In this document: positions 1 to 4,908 of the stretch, piece after piece
Numbering within the stretch: the first letter of the stretch is position 1
How the letters are laid out: each line of letters opens with the position of its first letter
NCBI GenBank assembly: GCA_903933475.1
Contig: CAIZKE010000232.1
Span: forward strand, 1-5,561
Source of the DNA: an uncultured Alphaproteobacteria bacterium
GTDB lineage: Bacteria > Pseudomonadota > Alphaproteobacteria > Caulobacterales > Caulobacteraceae
Direction: 5' to 3'
DNA length: 5,561 nucleotides
Program-made: the position numbers and the translations under genes
Notes under the pieces: generated by a model
The model's input: only the letters and a program-made list of their open reading frames with translations
Databases searched by the model: none
What the model was told of the DNA's origin: nothing

Positions 1-141
1 CTGACCTCGGGCGAGGCATCACCCTTGGGCTGGGCGCGTCGGACGGCGGCATACATCCACCGCCTGCGCCGCCTCGGGTTCCGGGTGACGACGACCAGGG
101 AGCCTGCGGGAGACGCCTCCGTCGCCCGCTACAGGCTTGTC
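1..141. repeat. Left copy of 141-bp terminal direct repeat (circle overlap)
   Basis: This stretch is base-for-base identical to 5421-5561. An exact overlap with no mismatch, lying inside an open reading frame that stays open across the join, is what an assembler leaves when it walks around a circle; 141 is also a commonly used largest k-mer size in metagenome assembly. The unique circle would therefore be 5,420 bp. The alternative, a real long terminal repeat, is less likely because the repeat begins and ends inside a gene and has no end motifs. Confidence 0.9.
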
Positions 142-228
142 GAGCCCATCGAGGTGTTGCCGCCCGACGACGGCCAGGACGTCGCAGACGCGGCCCCTGA
201 CAGTCGGAAAGGAGGCAGCGCGGACTAG
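1..228 (+). CDS. Winged-helix DNA-binding protein, 3' part
   Basis: This is the C-terminal portion (residue 72 onward) of the gene that starts at 5208. Bases 1-141 duplicate 5421-5561, so only 142-228 is new. It holds the recognition helix, the wing and an acidic tail (PPDDGQDVADAAPD) ending at TAG 226-228. An AAAGGAGG sequence at 208-215 lies near the end, but no start codon follows at a usable distance. Confidence 0.85.
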   Translation: MTSGEASPLGWARRTAAYIHRLRRLGFRVTTTREPAGDASVARYRLVEPIEVLPPDDGQDVADAAPDSRKGGSAD

Positions 229-241
229 GGGGCCGGGGGCG

Positions 242-264
242 GCGGCGCTGTCAAACTGCGCCGC
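242..264. repeat. GC-rich hairpin between the winged-helix and HTH genes
   Basis: Arms GCGGCGC (242-248) and GCGCCGC (258-264) are perfect complements with a 9-base loop. Two runs of five G lie just upstream (228-232, 235-239). No T-run follows, so this is not a standard intrinsic terminator. It may be a structure in the mRNA leader of the next gene. Confidence 0.45.
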
Positions 265-295
265 GTCGTCGCCCCGACTTCCACCGCCATCATCC

Positions 296-775
296 ATGCC
301 GAGACACAACCAAAAGGGCCGGTCCCGAAGGGCCGAGCCATTCGTCATGCTCCCAAGATACATCTTGGAATCCGCAGCCTGGCTCTCCCTCAGCGCCCAG
401 GCGCGGGCGCTCTATGTTCACATCGCCCTGCGGTACAACGGAAGGAACAACGGGCTCATAGCCTTTTCCGTTCGCGACGCTGCCGCTGAGTGCCGCCTTG
501 CCAAAGACACCGCTGCGCGCGCCTTCTCCGAACTGGTCGAGCGGGGCTTCATTGAGCTGGCCCAAGCGGGCACCTTCAATCTCAAGGTTCGCCACGCCGC
601 GGAGTGGAGGCTGACCGCCCTGCCCTGCGACCGAACCGGCGCACTTCCCTCAAAGGCTTTCATGCTGTGGCGTCCATCGGACCCGCCCAGGTCTGAAACC
701 CGGTCCCAAACGAGGGACTCACCGGTACCTCAATCTGGGACTGTGACACCGTTTCCGGGTCGAAAGGTATGCTGA
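296..775 (+). CDS. HTH protein, replication-initiator-like
   Basis: A 159-aa basic protein. Residues 15-30 (EPFVMLPRYILESAAW) and 33-57 (ending NGRNNGLIAFS) precede a helix-turn-helix near 58-87, where SVRDAAAECRLAKDTAARAF is followed by LVERGFIEL. The C-terminal part is polar and rich in S, T, P and R. This layout matches HTH proteins I recognise from alphaproteobacterial mobile elements, related in form to the DNA-binding domain of plasmid replication initiators. The ATG at 296 is chosen because family members start shortly before the EPFVMLP-like segment; no good ribosome binding site precedes it, and an upstream TTG at 137 would overlap the previous gene. The last 25 codons contain the first DNA repeats of the 703-838 cluster, and later repeats fall past the stop in other frames. 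A role at an origin or as an autoregulator is inference. Confidence 0.75.
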   Translation: MPRHNQKGRSRRAEPFVMLPRYILESAAWLSLSAQARALYVHIALRYNGRNNGLIAFSVRDAAAECRLAKDTAARAFSELVERGFIELAQAGTFNLKVRHAAEWRLTALPCDRTGALPSKAFMLWRPSDPPRSETRSQTRDSPVPQSGTVTPFPGRKVC

Positions 776-838
776 CAGTACCTCGGATTGGGACCGTGAC
801 GGCCGATCTGGGCGCGCGCCGGTACCTCGGATTGGGAC
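703..838. repeat. Cluster of four dyad repeats (iteron- or operator-like)
   Basis: Three direct copies of a 17-mer occur at 725-741, 778-794 and 822-838. The last two are identical (GTACCTCGGATTGGGAC) and the first differs at positions in the spacer only. A fourth related dyad, GTCCCAAACGAGGGAC at 703-718, matches best in inverted orientation. All have the form GT(A/C)CC-N6/7-GGGAC, an imperfect palindrome. Start-to-start distances are 22, 53 and 44 bp, near whole numbers of helical turns. They straddle the 3' end of the HTH gene and are followed by an AT-rich patch (839-856). This looks like a binding-site array for the HTH protein, either an origin or an operator. Confidence 0.6.
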
Positions 839-953
839 ACATATACAATCTAGCCATAGGCACGGCGGAGCGGATGGCGCAGGGCGCGCGCCCCCAAGGC
901 GCCGTAGTGCCCGGAGACGGCAGCGGTCCACATCAACAAACTGGATCTGAACC

Positions 954-1706
954 ATGACTGACAAGACCACCGGCAAGCCGCCTCCGTCTAAACGGGAGCA
1001 AGCCGCCATCCGCCAGGCCGAGACCCGTCTGAAAGAGCGGGCACCGCCGATTCTCACCGGGCGCACGGCAGAAGTGATATCGAGTCCGCATGATGACCTT
1101 TCCGGGTGGTCGGCGCGCCTTTTTGACGCTCTCGGAACTTCCTCGGGGCCCTTTACAGATAACAGCGTCTATCACCTCGCCCATGCCAGCAAACACCGTG
1201 GCGGGACGGCAGACGACGATACGACGGCACTGGACGCCGCCCTTGCCCTGGTCGGTGCGGTGGCGCCGCAGAACGAGCTTGAGGGCGCGCTCGCCGTTCA
1301 GATGGCGCAGGTTCATTCCCTGACGGCCGATCTGCTGGGCCGCGCGCGCCAAGCCGACCGGACGGACCACGTGGCGCTGTACGGCAACCTCGCCGTGAAG
1401 CTGTCGCGGACGTTCGCCATGCAGGCGGAAACCCTTCACCGCATCCGGGGCGGTGGTCGCCAATCCATCGAGGTTCGTCATGTCCACATCAACAACGCCG
1501 TCATTGGCGACGTCATCGGCGCAGGAGGGGGAGTCGCAGAGATTGGGAACCAACCCCTCGCAAAGCCCATTGGCGATGCATCTGTCGCCACGCTGCGGGG
1601 CCAGGTCGAAGCGGACCGGCAAGCCCTGCCAGGCGCCCAGGGTGACGGGTCGGACACGCTGCCGGATGCACGGCGGCGCGGCCGGGAGCGGCGCGCCGAG
1701 CGGTGA
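954..1706 (+). CDS. Conserved hypothetical protein, mostly helical, with basic tail
   Basis: A 250-aa soluble protein with no signal peptide or membrane segment. The N-terminus is lysine/arginine-rich (residues 12-30, SKREQAAIRQAETRLKERA). A helical core spans about 90-165, including APQNELEGALAVQMAQVHSL and the KLSRTFAMQAETLHRIRGG segment. A short beta region then follows (IEVRHVHINNAVIGDVIG) and a very basic end (DARRRGRERRAER). I recognise the core and the RHVHxN...IG region as an alphaproteobacterial family of unknown function, often beside the HGG-motif protein encoded next. The last 227 bases overlap that gene in another frame. ATG 954 is the first in-frame start after the 776-953 spacer; the ribosome binding site is weak. 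Confidence 0.75.
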   Translation: MTDKTTGKPPPSKREQAAIRQAETRLKERAPPILTGRTAEVISSPHDDLSGWSARLFDALGTSSGPFTDNSVYHLAHASKHRGGTADDDTTALDAALALVGAVAPQNELEGALAVQMAQVHSLTADLLGRARQADRTDHVALYGNLAVKLSRTFAMQAETLHRIRGGGRQSIEVRHVHINNAVIGDVIGAGGGVAEIGNQPLAKPIGDASVATLRGQVEADRQALPGAQGDGSDTLPDARRRGRERRAER

Positions 1707-1800
1707 GCGCAACGGGGCGTGGAGGGGCGGTCTTTATACGAAGGAGGTACTCGCCCTGCAGAAAATAGTGGCGGCGGTAACTGCGACCAGACGTGGTTAA
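1480..1800 (+). CDS. Small HGG-motif protein with possible zinc site
   Basis: A 106-aa protein overlapping the 3' end of the upstream gene in a different frame. Residues 39-64 form C-x10-C-x10-C-x2-H (Cys39, Cys50, Cys61, His64), a plausible metal site, followed by HGGAAGSGAPSGERN (64-78) and a GGLYTKE segment (83-89). This CGA..G.PC...RCRMHGG..GSGAP.G.. pattern is familiar from small alphaproteobacterial proteins and resembles N-terminal parts of some phage small-terminase-like proteins. Function is unknown. ATG 1480 is chosen because GAGG at 1470-1473 sits 6 bases upstream; ATG 1576 (residue 33) is an alternative giving 74 aa. The C-terminal helix is shorter than in the homologues I recall, so the 3' end may be truncated. 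Confidence 0.75.
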   Translation: MSTSTTPSLATSSAQEGESQRLGTNPSQSPLAMHLSPRCGARSKRTGKPCQAPRVTGRTRCRMHGGAAGSGAPSGERNGAWRGGLYTKEVLALQKIVAAVTATRRG

Positions 1801-1865
1801 GCAGTAGTATGCGGTTGGTCCCGAATCGTCGTAACTGTCCGTATCTTGAAACTTACAGGTGTATT

Positions 1866-2066
1866 ATGTCGGACAGTAAATCCTATGGCGCAGGCGATAA
1901 CACGCCGGAGCAGATCGGTTATAAACTTTTTGTGGACGTGGCAATTGCCGAGAACATGAGGGTTAAGGATTACCTAGGCGGTGACAAAGTTCCTGACCGC
2001 AAGTGGATACTTGATACCTATGCTGAGTGCCTTCGCACCGTTCAGAGTCCAGGCGCCCGCAGGTAA
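1866..2066 (+). CDS. Small conserved hypothetical protein (DRKWILDTYAECL motif)
   Basis: A 66-aa acidic protein with two likely helices, TPEQIGYKLFVDVAIAEN (13-30) and DRKWILDTYAECLRTV (44-59). The second motif is typical of tiny proteins in alphaproteobacterial prophages and islands; function is unknown. ATG 1866 has AGGTG 5 to 9 bases upstream and starts just before the recognisable part; in-frame starts further upstream would only add residues with no family look. The tail SPGARR is unlike the rest. The 3' end overlaps an opposite-strand gene by 104 bases. The surrounding 1800-2225 stretch is visibly more AT-rich than its neighbours, which hints at a separate origin. Confidence 0.65.
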   Translation: MSDSKSYGAGDNTPEQIGYKLFVDVAIAENMRVKDYLGGDKVPDRKWILDTYAECLRTVQSPGARR

Positions 2067-2187
2067 CCCACAGGTGGATTGTCGCTGCGTTCTCGACCCA
2101 TTTCCGAGTACCGATAAGCGGTGTCAGCGCGGCGACCATTCTCAGACACTCTAGTCTAACTTCTTGGTCAGTCATGAGCGGTATCAT
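1963..2187 (-). CDS. Small hypothetical protein on the opposite strand (RLECLRM motif)
   Basis: A 74-aa reading frame, the only likely minus-strand gene here. Residues 5-42 (MTDQEVRLECLRMVAALTPL, then WVENAATIHLWV) resemble tiny alphaproteobacterial phage and island proteins that begin with an RLECL-type helix and end in an AE..Y.WV-type helix. GAGG at 2192-2195 (minus strand) lies 4 bases before ATG 2187, which supports the start; ATG 2175 is an alternative. After WVT the remaining 32 residues are Cys-rich and unlike the family, and they are read antisense to the end of the 1866-2066 gene. The natural stop may have been lost by deletion. Product function is unknown. Confidence 0.5.
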   Translation of the reverse strand: MIPLMTDQEVRLECLRMVAALTPLIGTRKWVENAATIHLWVTCGRLDSERCEGTQHRYQVSTCGQELCHRLGNP

Positions 2188-2333
2188 AATACCTCAATCG
2201 GTCAGGCTTCAAGTCTGATTTCGTTTTGACCAAGGTGAAGGGTGCACTGAAGGCCACGAGCCGGTCCTTGCTAGCACCTGGAGCGTTGGATAGCGTCGAG
2301 GACGTAAGTCGAGACCCGTTCGGAGCCCCGCCT

Positions 2334-3107
2334 ATGCGTCTGCTTCCTGCCCTTGCGGCCGTCTGTGTCCTGACCTGTACATCTGGTGCGGCGCAGGCTG
2401 CGCCGGGGGCCTTTGCGGTCGAGCCTAAGCCTGGCACCTCCCAAGAACTCTCCTACCGGGACGGGCGCAGCGGAGTGTTGTCAACGCAGCCGCATAGCTC
2501 CGTCATCTTGGTGTTGATTCAGGACAGGTTCGCCTTGGATGACATGCCGATCTTTTTCATTGGTGTTGGGAACGAGGGGACGGCTGCGACAAACCTGACC
2601 GCATCCAACATCGCGGCGACCACCGACGCCGGGCCGGTTCGCGTTCTGACCGTCGGGGATCTGATGCTCATCGAGCGGGAAGAGGTGAACAAGAAAATCA
2701 CCTCGGCGCGATGGAGGGCCTTCGGTGCGGCGCTGAGCGCCGCAGGCGCGGCGATGGGAAGCAACACAGGAACCTTCGAGGCGACCGGATCCACCTTTGG
2801 AGATACGACGACCGTTCAAGGCACATACACGCCGCCCAGAGACAATTCAGCCGCTGTGCGCGCCTACCAGAGCGACATCGACCGCGCCCAGGCTGACGGC
2901 GAGCGCGCTGCCGGCACCCTTCCGGCGCGCTACTCCCATGCTGAGAAGTACGGGTTCCGTCCGGCAACCATTGATGCCGGGAAGCAGGCCTTCAGCGCCC
3001 TTCCCTTGGACCCGCTTCCCAAGAAGGCGACCAAGCTGACCGTCTCCGTCTCCGTCAACGGCGAGACGCACGTCTTTGAGTACGGACTGACCTATTCGCG
3101 CCAGTGA
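2334..3107 (+). CDS. Secreted protein of unknown function
   Basis: A 257-aa protein. Residues 1-22 form a Sec signal peptide (MR, hydrophobic LLPALAAVCVL, cleavage after AQA). Cys15 follows VLT, which does not fit a lipobox well, so a soluble periplasmic or secreted product is likelier than a lipoprotein. The mature part has a beta-rich half (about 54-106, SSVILVLIQDRF...FFIGVGNEG), a charged helix (LMLIEREEVNKKITSARWRAF, 110-130), a small-residue helix (131-142), a G/T/S-rich linker (143-168) and a C-terminal strand pair (TKLTVSVSVNGETHVFEYGL). The layout resembles exported hypothetical proteins I know from alphaproteobacteria. ATG 2334 is preferred over the open frame upstream because of GGAG at 2322-2325 and the signal peptide. 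It ends 106 bp from the attachment core, in the usual cargo position. Confidence 0.75.
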   Translation: MRLLPALAAVCVLTCTSGAAQAAPGAFAVEPKPGTSQELSYRDGRSGVLSTQPHSSVILVLIQDRFALDDMPIFFIGVGNEGTAATNLTASNIAATTDAGPVRVLTVGDLMLIEREEVNKKITSARWRAFGAALSAAGAAMGSNTGTFEATGSTFGDTTTVQGTYTPPRDNSAAVRAYQSDIDRAQADGERAAGTLPARYSHAEKYGFRPATIDAGKQAFSALPLDPLPKKATKLTVSVSVNGETHVFEYGLTYSRQ

Positions 3108-3126
3108 CGGCCGAAAACGCTGACCT

Positions 3127-3148
3127 TGGTATCGATATGGTATCGGAG
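3127..3148 (+). repeat. Left pair of probable integrase arm-type sites
   Basis: Two abutting 11-bp direct repeats, TGGTATCGATA (3127-3137) and TGGTATCGGAG (3138-3148). The same 8-bp TGGTATCG recurs twice, in the same orientation and with the same 11-bp period, on the other side of the core. Tandem direct repeats flanking the core are the usual form of arm sites bound by the N-terminal domain of tyrosine integrases. Confidence 0.7.
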
Positions 3149-3213
3149 CCTCACAGCAAGCCTGACCGCCTAGCCCATTCTCTAGATAAGATATTGAATT
3201 TGAGCGCTATTCC

Positions 3214-3260
3214 TGGTGGAGCCGAGGGGAATCGAACCCCTGACCTCATCATTGCGAATG
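3214..3260 (-). other. attP core: 3' half of tRNA-Ala (anticodon CGC)
   Basis: Read on the minus strand, this is anticodon-stem remnant CA, loop TTCGCAA with anticodon CGC (3254-3256), stem TGATG, 5-base variable region AGGTC, T arm AGGGG-TTCGATT-CCCCT, acceptor strand CGGCTCC, discriminator A and CCA (3214-3216). U33, A37, U at position 70 and A73 all fit alanine tRNA. The match to a tRNA stops abruptly at 3260: the next bases cannot complete the anticodon stem, and there is no D arm or 5' acceptor strand. A 3' tRNA half beside an integrase gene is the standard form of a phage or island attP, since it rebuilds the host tRNA on integration. Confidence 0.85.
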
Positions 3261-3388
3261 TTAGGGTGTGAGGTTTTCGGCTGTTTCACGTCGCATCATG
3301 AGGCCGGGAAACTATGCAGAATCGTTGAAAAATAGGGGCTTAGGCGGTCGCTTCTGCGCTCTTGTCGTTTTCCCTTGTTCTCTGAACA

Positions 3389-3410
3389 TGGTATCGGAGT
3401 GGTATCGGGC
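3389..3410 (+). repeat. Right pair of probable integrase arm-type sites
   Basis: TGGTATCGGAG (3389-3399) and TGGTATCGGGC (3400-3410) abut with an 11-bp period, matching the pair at 3127-3148; the first is identical to 3138-3148. They end 32 bp before the integrase start codon, so integrase bound here could also repress its own gene. Confidence 0.7.
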
Positions 3411-3421
3411 CTCTTCGGCCC
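3407..3421. promoter_or_regulatory. Small hairpin before the integrase ribosome binding site
   Basis: GGGCC (3407-3411) and GGCCC (3417-3421) pair perfectly around a TCTTC loop, 11 bases before the GGAGG at 3433-3437. It overlaps the last arm-type repeat. It may be a leader structure; there is no T-run for a terminator. Confidence 0.3.
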
Positions 3422-3442
3422 TCCGCCGCCTTGGAGGCTTCC

Positions 3443-4753
3443 ATGTCGAACCGGACAGCGCGCATCTCGAAGCGCAGCGTTGATGCGCTGCAAATCCCCG
3501 AAGTCGGCGAGGTCCGTCTCTGGGATACCGAGGTCCGGGGCTTTTTCGTGAGGGCCTACGTCTCCGGCCGTAAGACCTACGCTCTCAAGTACCGGTTCGG
3601 ACGGACGCAGCGGATTTTCACGCTGGGCGCGCATGGCGACCTCACACCGGACACGGCGCGTGCCGCGGCAAAAGCTGCACTCCAAAAGGCTCGGGATGGA
3701 CTGGACCCGGCGGTGGCAAAGGCGGAGTTGCGAGATGCGCTGACGGTGGGCGCACTGATTGACGCATACCTCTCGAAGGCTCCGATTGAGGTCAAACTCA
3801 ATGGGAAGCCCAAGCGGGCGTCGTCCTGGGCGAACGATGCCAGCAACCTGAACTCGCACATCCGTCCGCTCCTCGGCCGAGTGGTCGCGAGCGCAGTGAC
3901 GACAGACCAGGCCGAGGCGGCGCTTGCGGCCATTCGGGCAGGTAAGACCGCGCGCACGGCGGACGGCATTCGCAAGCGGGGGCGGGTGCGGATTACCGGC
4001 GGCAATGGCGCGGCGCGTCGAGTTCGCGGGGCAGCGTCCGCCATGTTCGCCTGGGCGCTCAAAAACGGATACGCCTCTGGGAATCCGTTCGTAGGTATCG
4101 CAATGGGAGATGCCCCGATCCGTGAGCGCTTCCTGACGCGGGCCGAAGTTGGGCGCCTGTTGGATGCGATGGGGGAGATGGAGGCGAGCGGCGGGCTTCA
4201 TCCCGCCTTCGGCGATGCCATCCGCCTGCTGTTGCTGACGGGTGCTAGGCGGACCGAAGTCCTCGGGCTGCGATGGGCAGAGGTGGACTTCTCCGGTGCC
4301 CTCTTGGTGCTCCCACCTGCCAGAACCAAGGCGGGTGGGATGAACGGTGTCCGCCGCATCGATCTGTCTGCACCTGCGCTTGAGATACTGTCCCGACGTC
4401 ACGCCGCCGACGCCAATGGCGACGGCTTCGTCTTTCCGGCGCTCAGGGGTGGGCAAGGGCACCTGATTGGACTGCGCCCGGCATTCCTCCGCGCCTGTGC
4501 ACATGCGGGTCTTGCCGACCTTCGCGTCCACGACATGCGGCATTCGTACGCCAGTTTCGCCATCGCCGACGGGGCGTCGCTGCACTTGGTGGGCAAGTTG
4601 TTGGGACATGCCAACACGCGGTCCACTGAGCGGTACAGCCACATTGACCGCGACATGCTGAAGGACGCCGCTGCGTCCATCGCCGCCAAGATAATGCCCG
4701 GCGACCCGGCGCACTCGGCGGAAGTCATCCGCCTGGGCGTGGGCGGCCGCTGA
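3443..4753 (+). CDS. int: Tyrosine site-specific integrase
   Basis: A complete 436-aa tyrosine recombinase that should catalyse integration at tRNA-Ala and, with an excisionase, excision. Residues about 8-95 look like the arm-binding domain of P4-type integrases (RLWDTEVRGFFVRAYVSGRK, then TLGAHGDLTPDTARAAA). About 103-215 is the helical core-binding domain, and about 230-410 is catalytic. The catalytic set is complete: Arg269 (TGARRTEVLGLRW), Lys296 (RTKAGG), His363 and Arg366 (HDMRHSYA), His389 (GHANTRSTERYSH) and nucleophile Tyr398. ATG 3443 is chosen because GGAGG at 3433-3437 lies 5 bases upstream; the TTG at 3431 overlaps that site. The gene lies 182 bp from the attP core and is followed by two hairpins, then the excisionase operon on the same strand. 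Confidence 0.95.
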   Translation: MSNRTARISKRSVDALQIPEVGEVRLWDTEVRGFFVRAYVSGRKTYALKYRFGRTQRIFTLGAHGDLTPDTARAAAKAALQKARDGLDPAVAKAELRDALTVGALIDAYLSKAPIEVKLNGKPKRASSWANDASNLNSHIRPLLGRVVASAVTTDQAEAALAAIRAGKTARTADGIRKRGRVRITGGNGAARRVRGAASAMFAWALKNGYASGNPFVGIAMGDAPIRERFLTRAEVGRLLDAMGEMEASGGLHPAFGDAIRLLLLTGARRTEVLGLRWAEVDFSGALLVLPPARTKAGGMNGVRRIDLSAPALEILSRRHAADANGDGFVFPALRGGQGHLIGLRPAFLRACAHAGLADLRVHDMRHSYASFAIADGASLHLVGKLLGHANTRSTERYSHIDRDMLKDAAASIAAKIMPGDPAHSAEVIRLGVGGR

Positions 4754-4765
4754 GTCTGCGACCCG

Positions 4766-4780
4766 TTCGGATAGGCCGAA
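4766..4780. terminator. Hairpin just after the integrase gene
   Basis: TTCGG (4766-4770) pairs with CCGAA (4776-4780) around ATAGG, 12 bases past the integrase stop. With the hairpin at 4811-4828 it may slow or stop transcription from the integrase into the excisionase operon. Neither has a T-run, so the terminator reading is tentative. Confidence 0.3.
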
Positions 4781-4810
4781 TCACCTCGCCGCAGAACTAG
4801 CGCAACGCTC

Positions 4811-4828
4811 CCTCCGATGGTCCGGAGG
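4811..4828. terminator. Second hairpin between integrase and excisionase
   Basis: CCTCCG (4811-4816) pairs with CGGAGG (4823-4828) around a 6-base loop. It is GC-rich and has no T-run. It could separate integrase transcription from the excisionase promoter, or be an mRNA processing site. Confidence 0.3.
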
Positions 4829-4893
4829 CCCCTCCGACCAGCAATGAGGGTGAGAAAAGGCGCAGATCCCCTGTGGATGAGGCCGGGAGAACA

Positions 4894-4908
4894 GAACATT
4901 ACAAGAAC
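4894..4908. promoter_or_regulatory. Putative LexA (SOS) box upstream of the excisionase operon
   Basis: GAAC-ATTACAA-GAAC has exactly the direct-repeat GAAC-N7-GAAC form (GTTC-N7-GTTC on the other strand) known as the alphaproteobacterial LexA box, and both half-sites continue with A. A further GAAC lies at 4889-4892 and an inverted GTTC at 4918-4921. By eye I found no other GAAC-N7-GAAC in the window. It is 81 bp before the excisionase ATG. A weak promoter (TTGTTC 4916-4921, TAGACT 4940-4945) would start just downstream, so LexA bound here could block it. Regulation is inferred, not shown. Confidence 0.65.

Larger units (their letters stand above)
3108..3442. other. attP region and integrase leader (non-coding)
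   Basis: This 335-bp gene-free stretch runs from the secreted-protein stop to the integrase start. In order it holds a pair of arm-type repeats (3127-3148), an AT-rich segment (3181-3210) that could bend, the tRNA-derived core (3214-3260), a further spacer, a second pair of arm-type repeats (3389-3410) and a small hairpin (3407-3421). It is less GC-rich than the genes around it. I could not place a convincing -35/-10 pair for the integrase. Confidence 0.7.

Noticed and set aside
797..1347. 14-mer TGACGGCCGATCTG occurring near 797 and 1320
   Set aside because: Two copies of a GC-rich word with no shared context; chance is a sufficient explanation.
933..1712. Minus-strand open frame of 259 codons
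   Set aside because: It is the antisense of the 250-aa gene, has no recognisable domain and no supported start.
1741..1748. Perfect AAGGAGGT Shine-Dalgarno sequence
   Set aside because: It lies inside the HGG-protein gene and no start codon with a meaningful open frame follows at 5 to 12 bases; the next gene starts at 1866.
2226..2333. Longer version of the secreted protein starting at 2226
   Set aside because: It would place 36 polar residues before the signal peptide and has a TTG start; ATG 2334 has its own ribosome binding site.
2334..2400. Lipoprotein signal at Cys15 of the secreted protein
   Set aside because: The residues before the Cys (VLT) do not fit a lipobox, and a clear AQA cleavage site follows.
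3214..3260. Core read as a tmRNA 3' end
   Set aside because: tmRNA also ends in a GGCTCCACCA-type stem, but here a normal 7-base anticodon loop, 5-bp stem and 5-base variable region precede the T arm, which fits a tRNA better.
3296..4714. Long minus-strand open frame (472 codons)
   Set aside because: It lies opposite the integrase, whose catalytic residues are all present. Its composition (many Arg, Gly, Pro, His) is what the antisense of a high-GC gene gives, and no family is recognisable.
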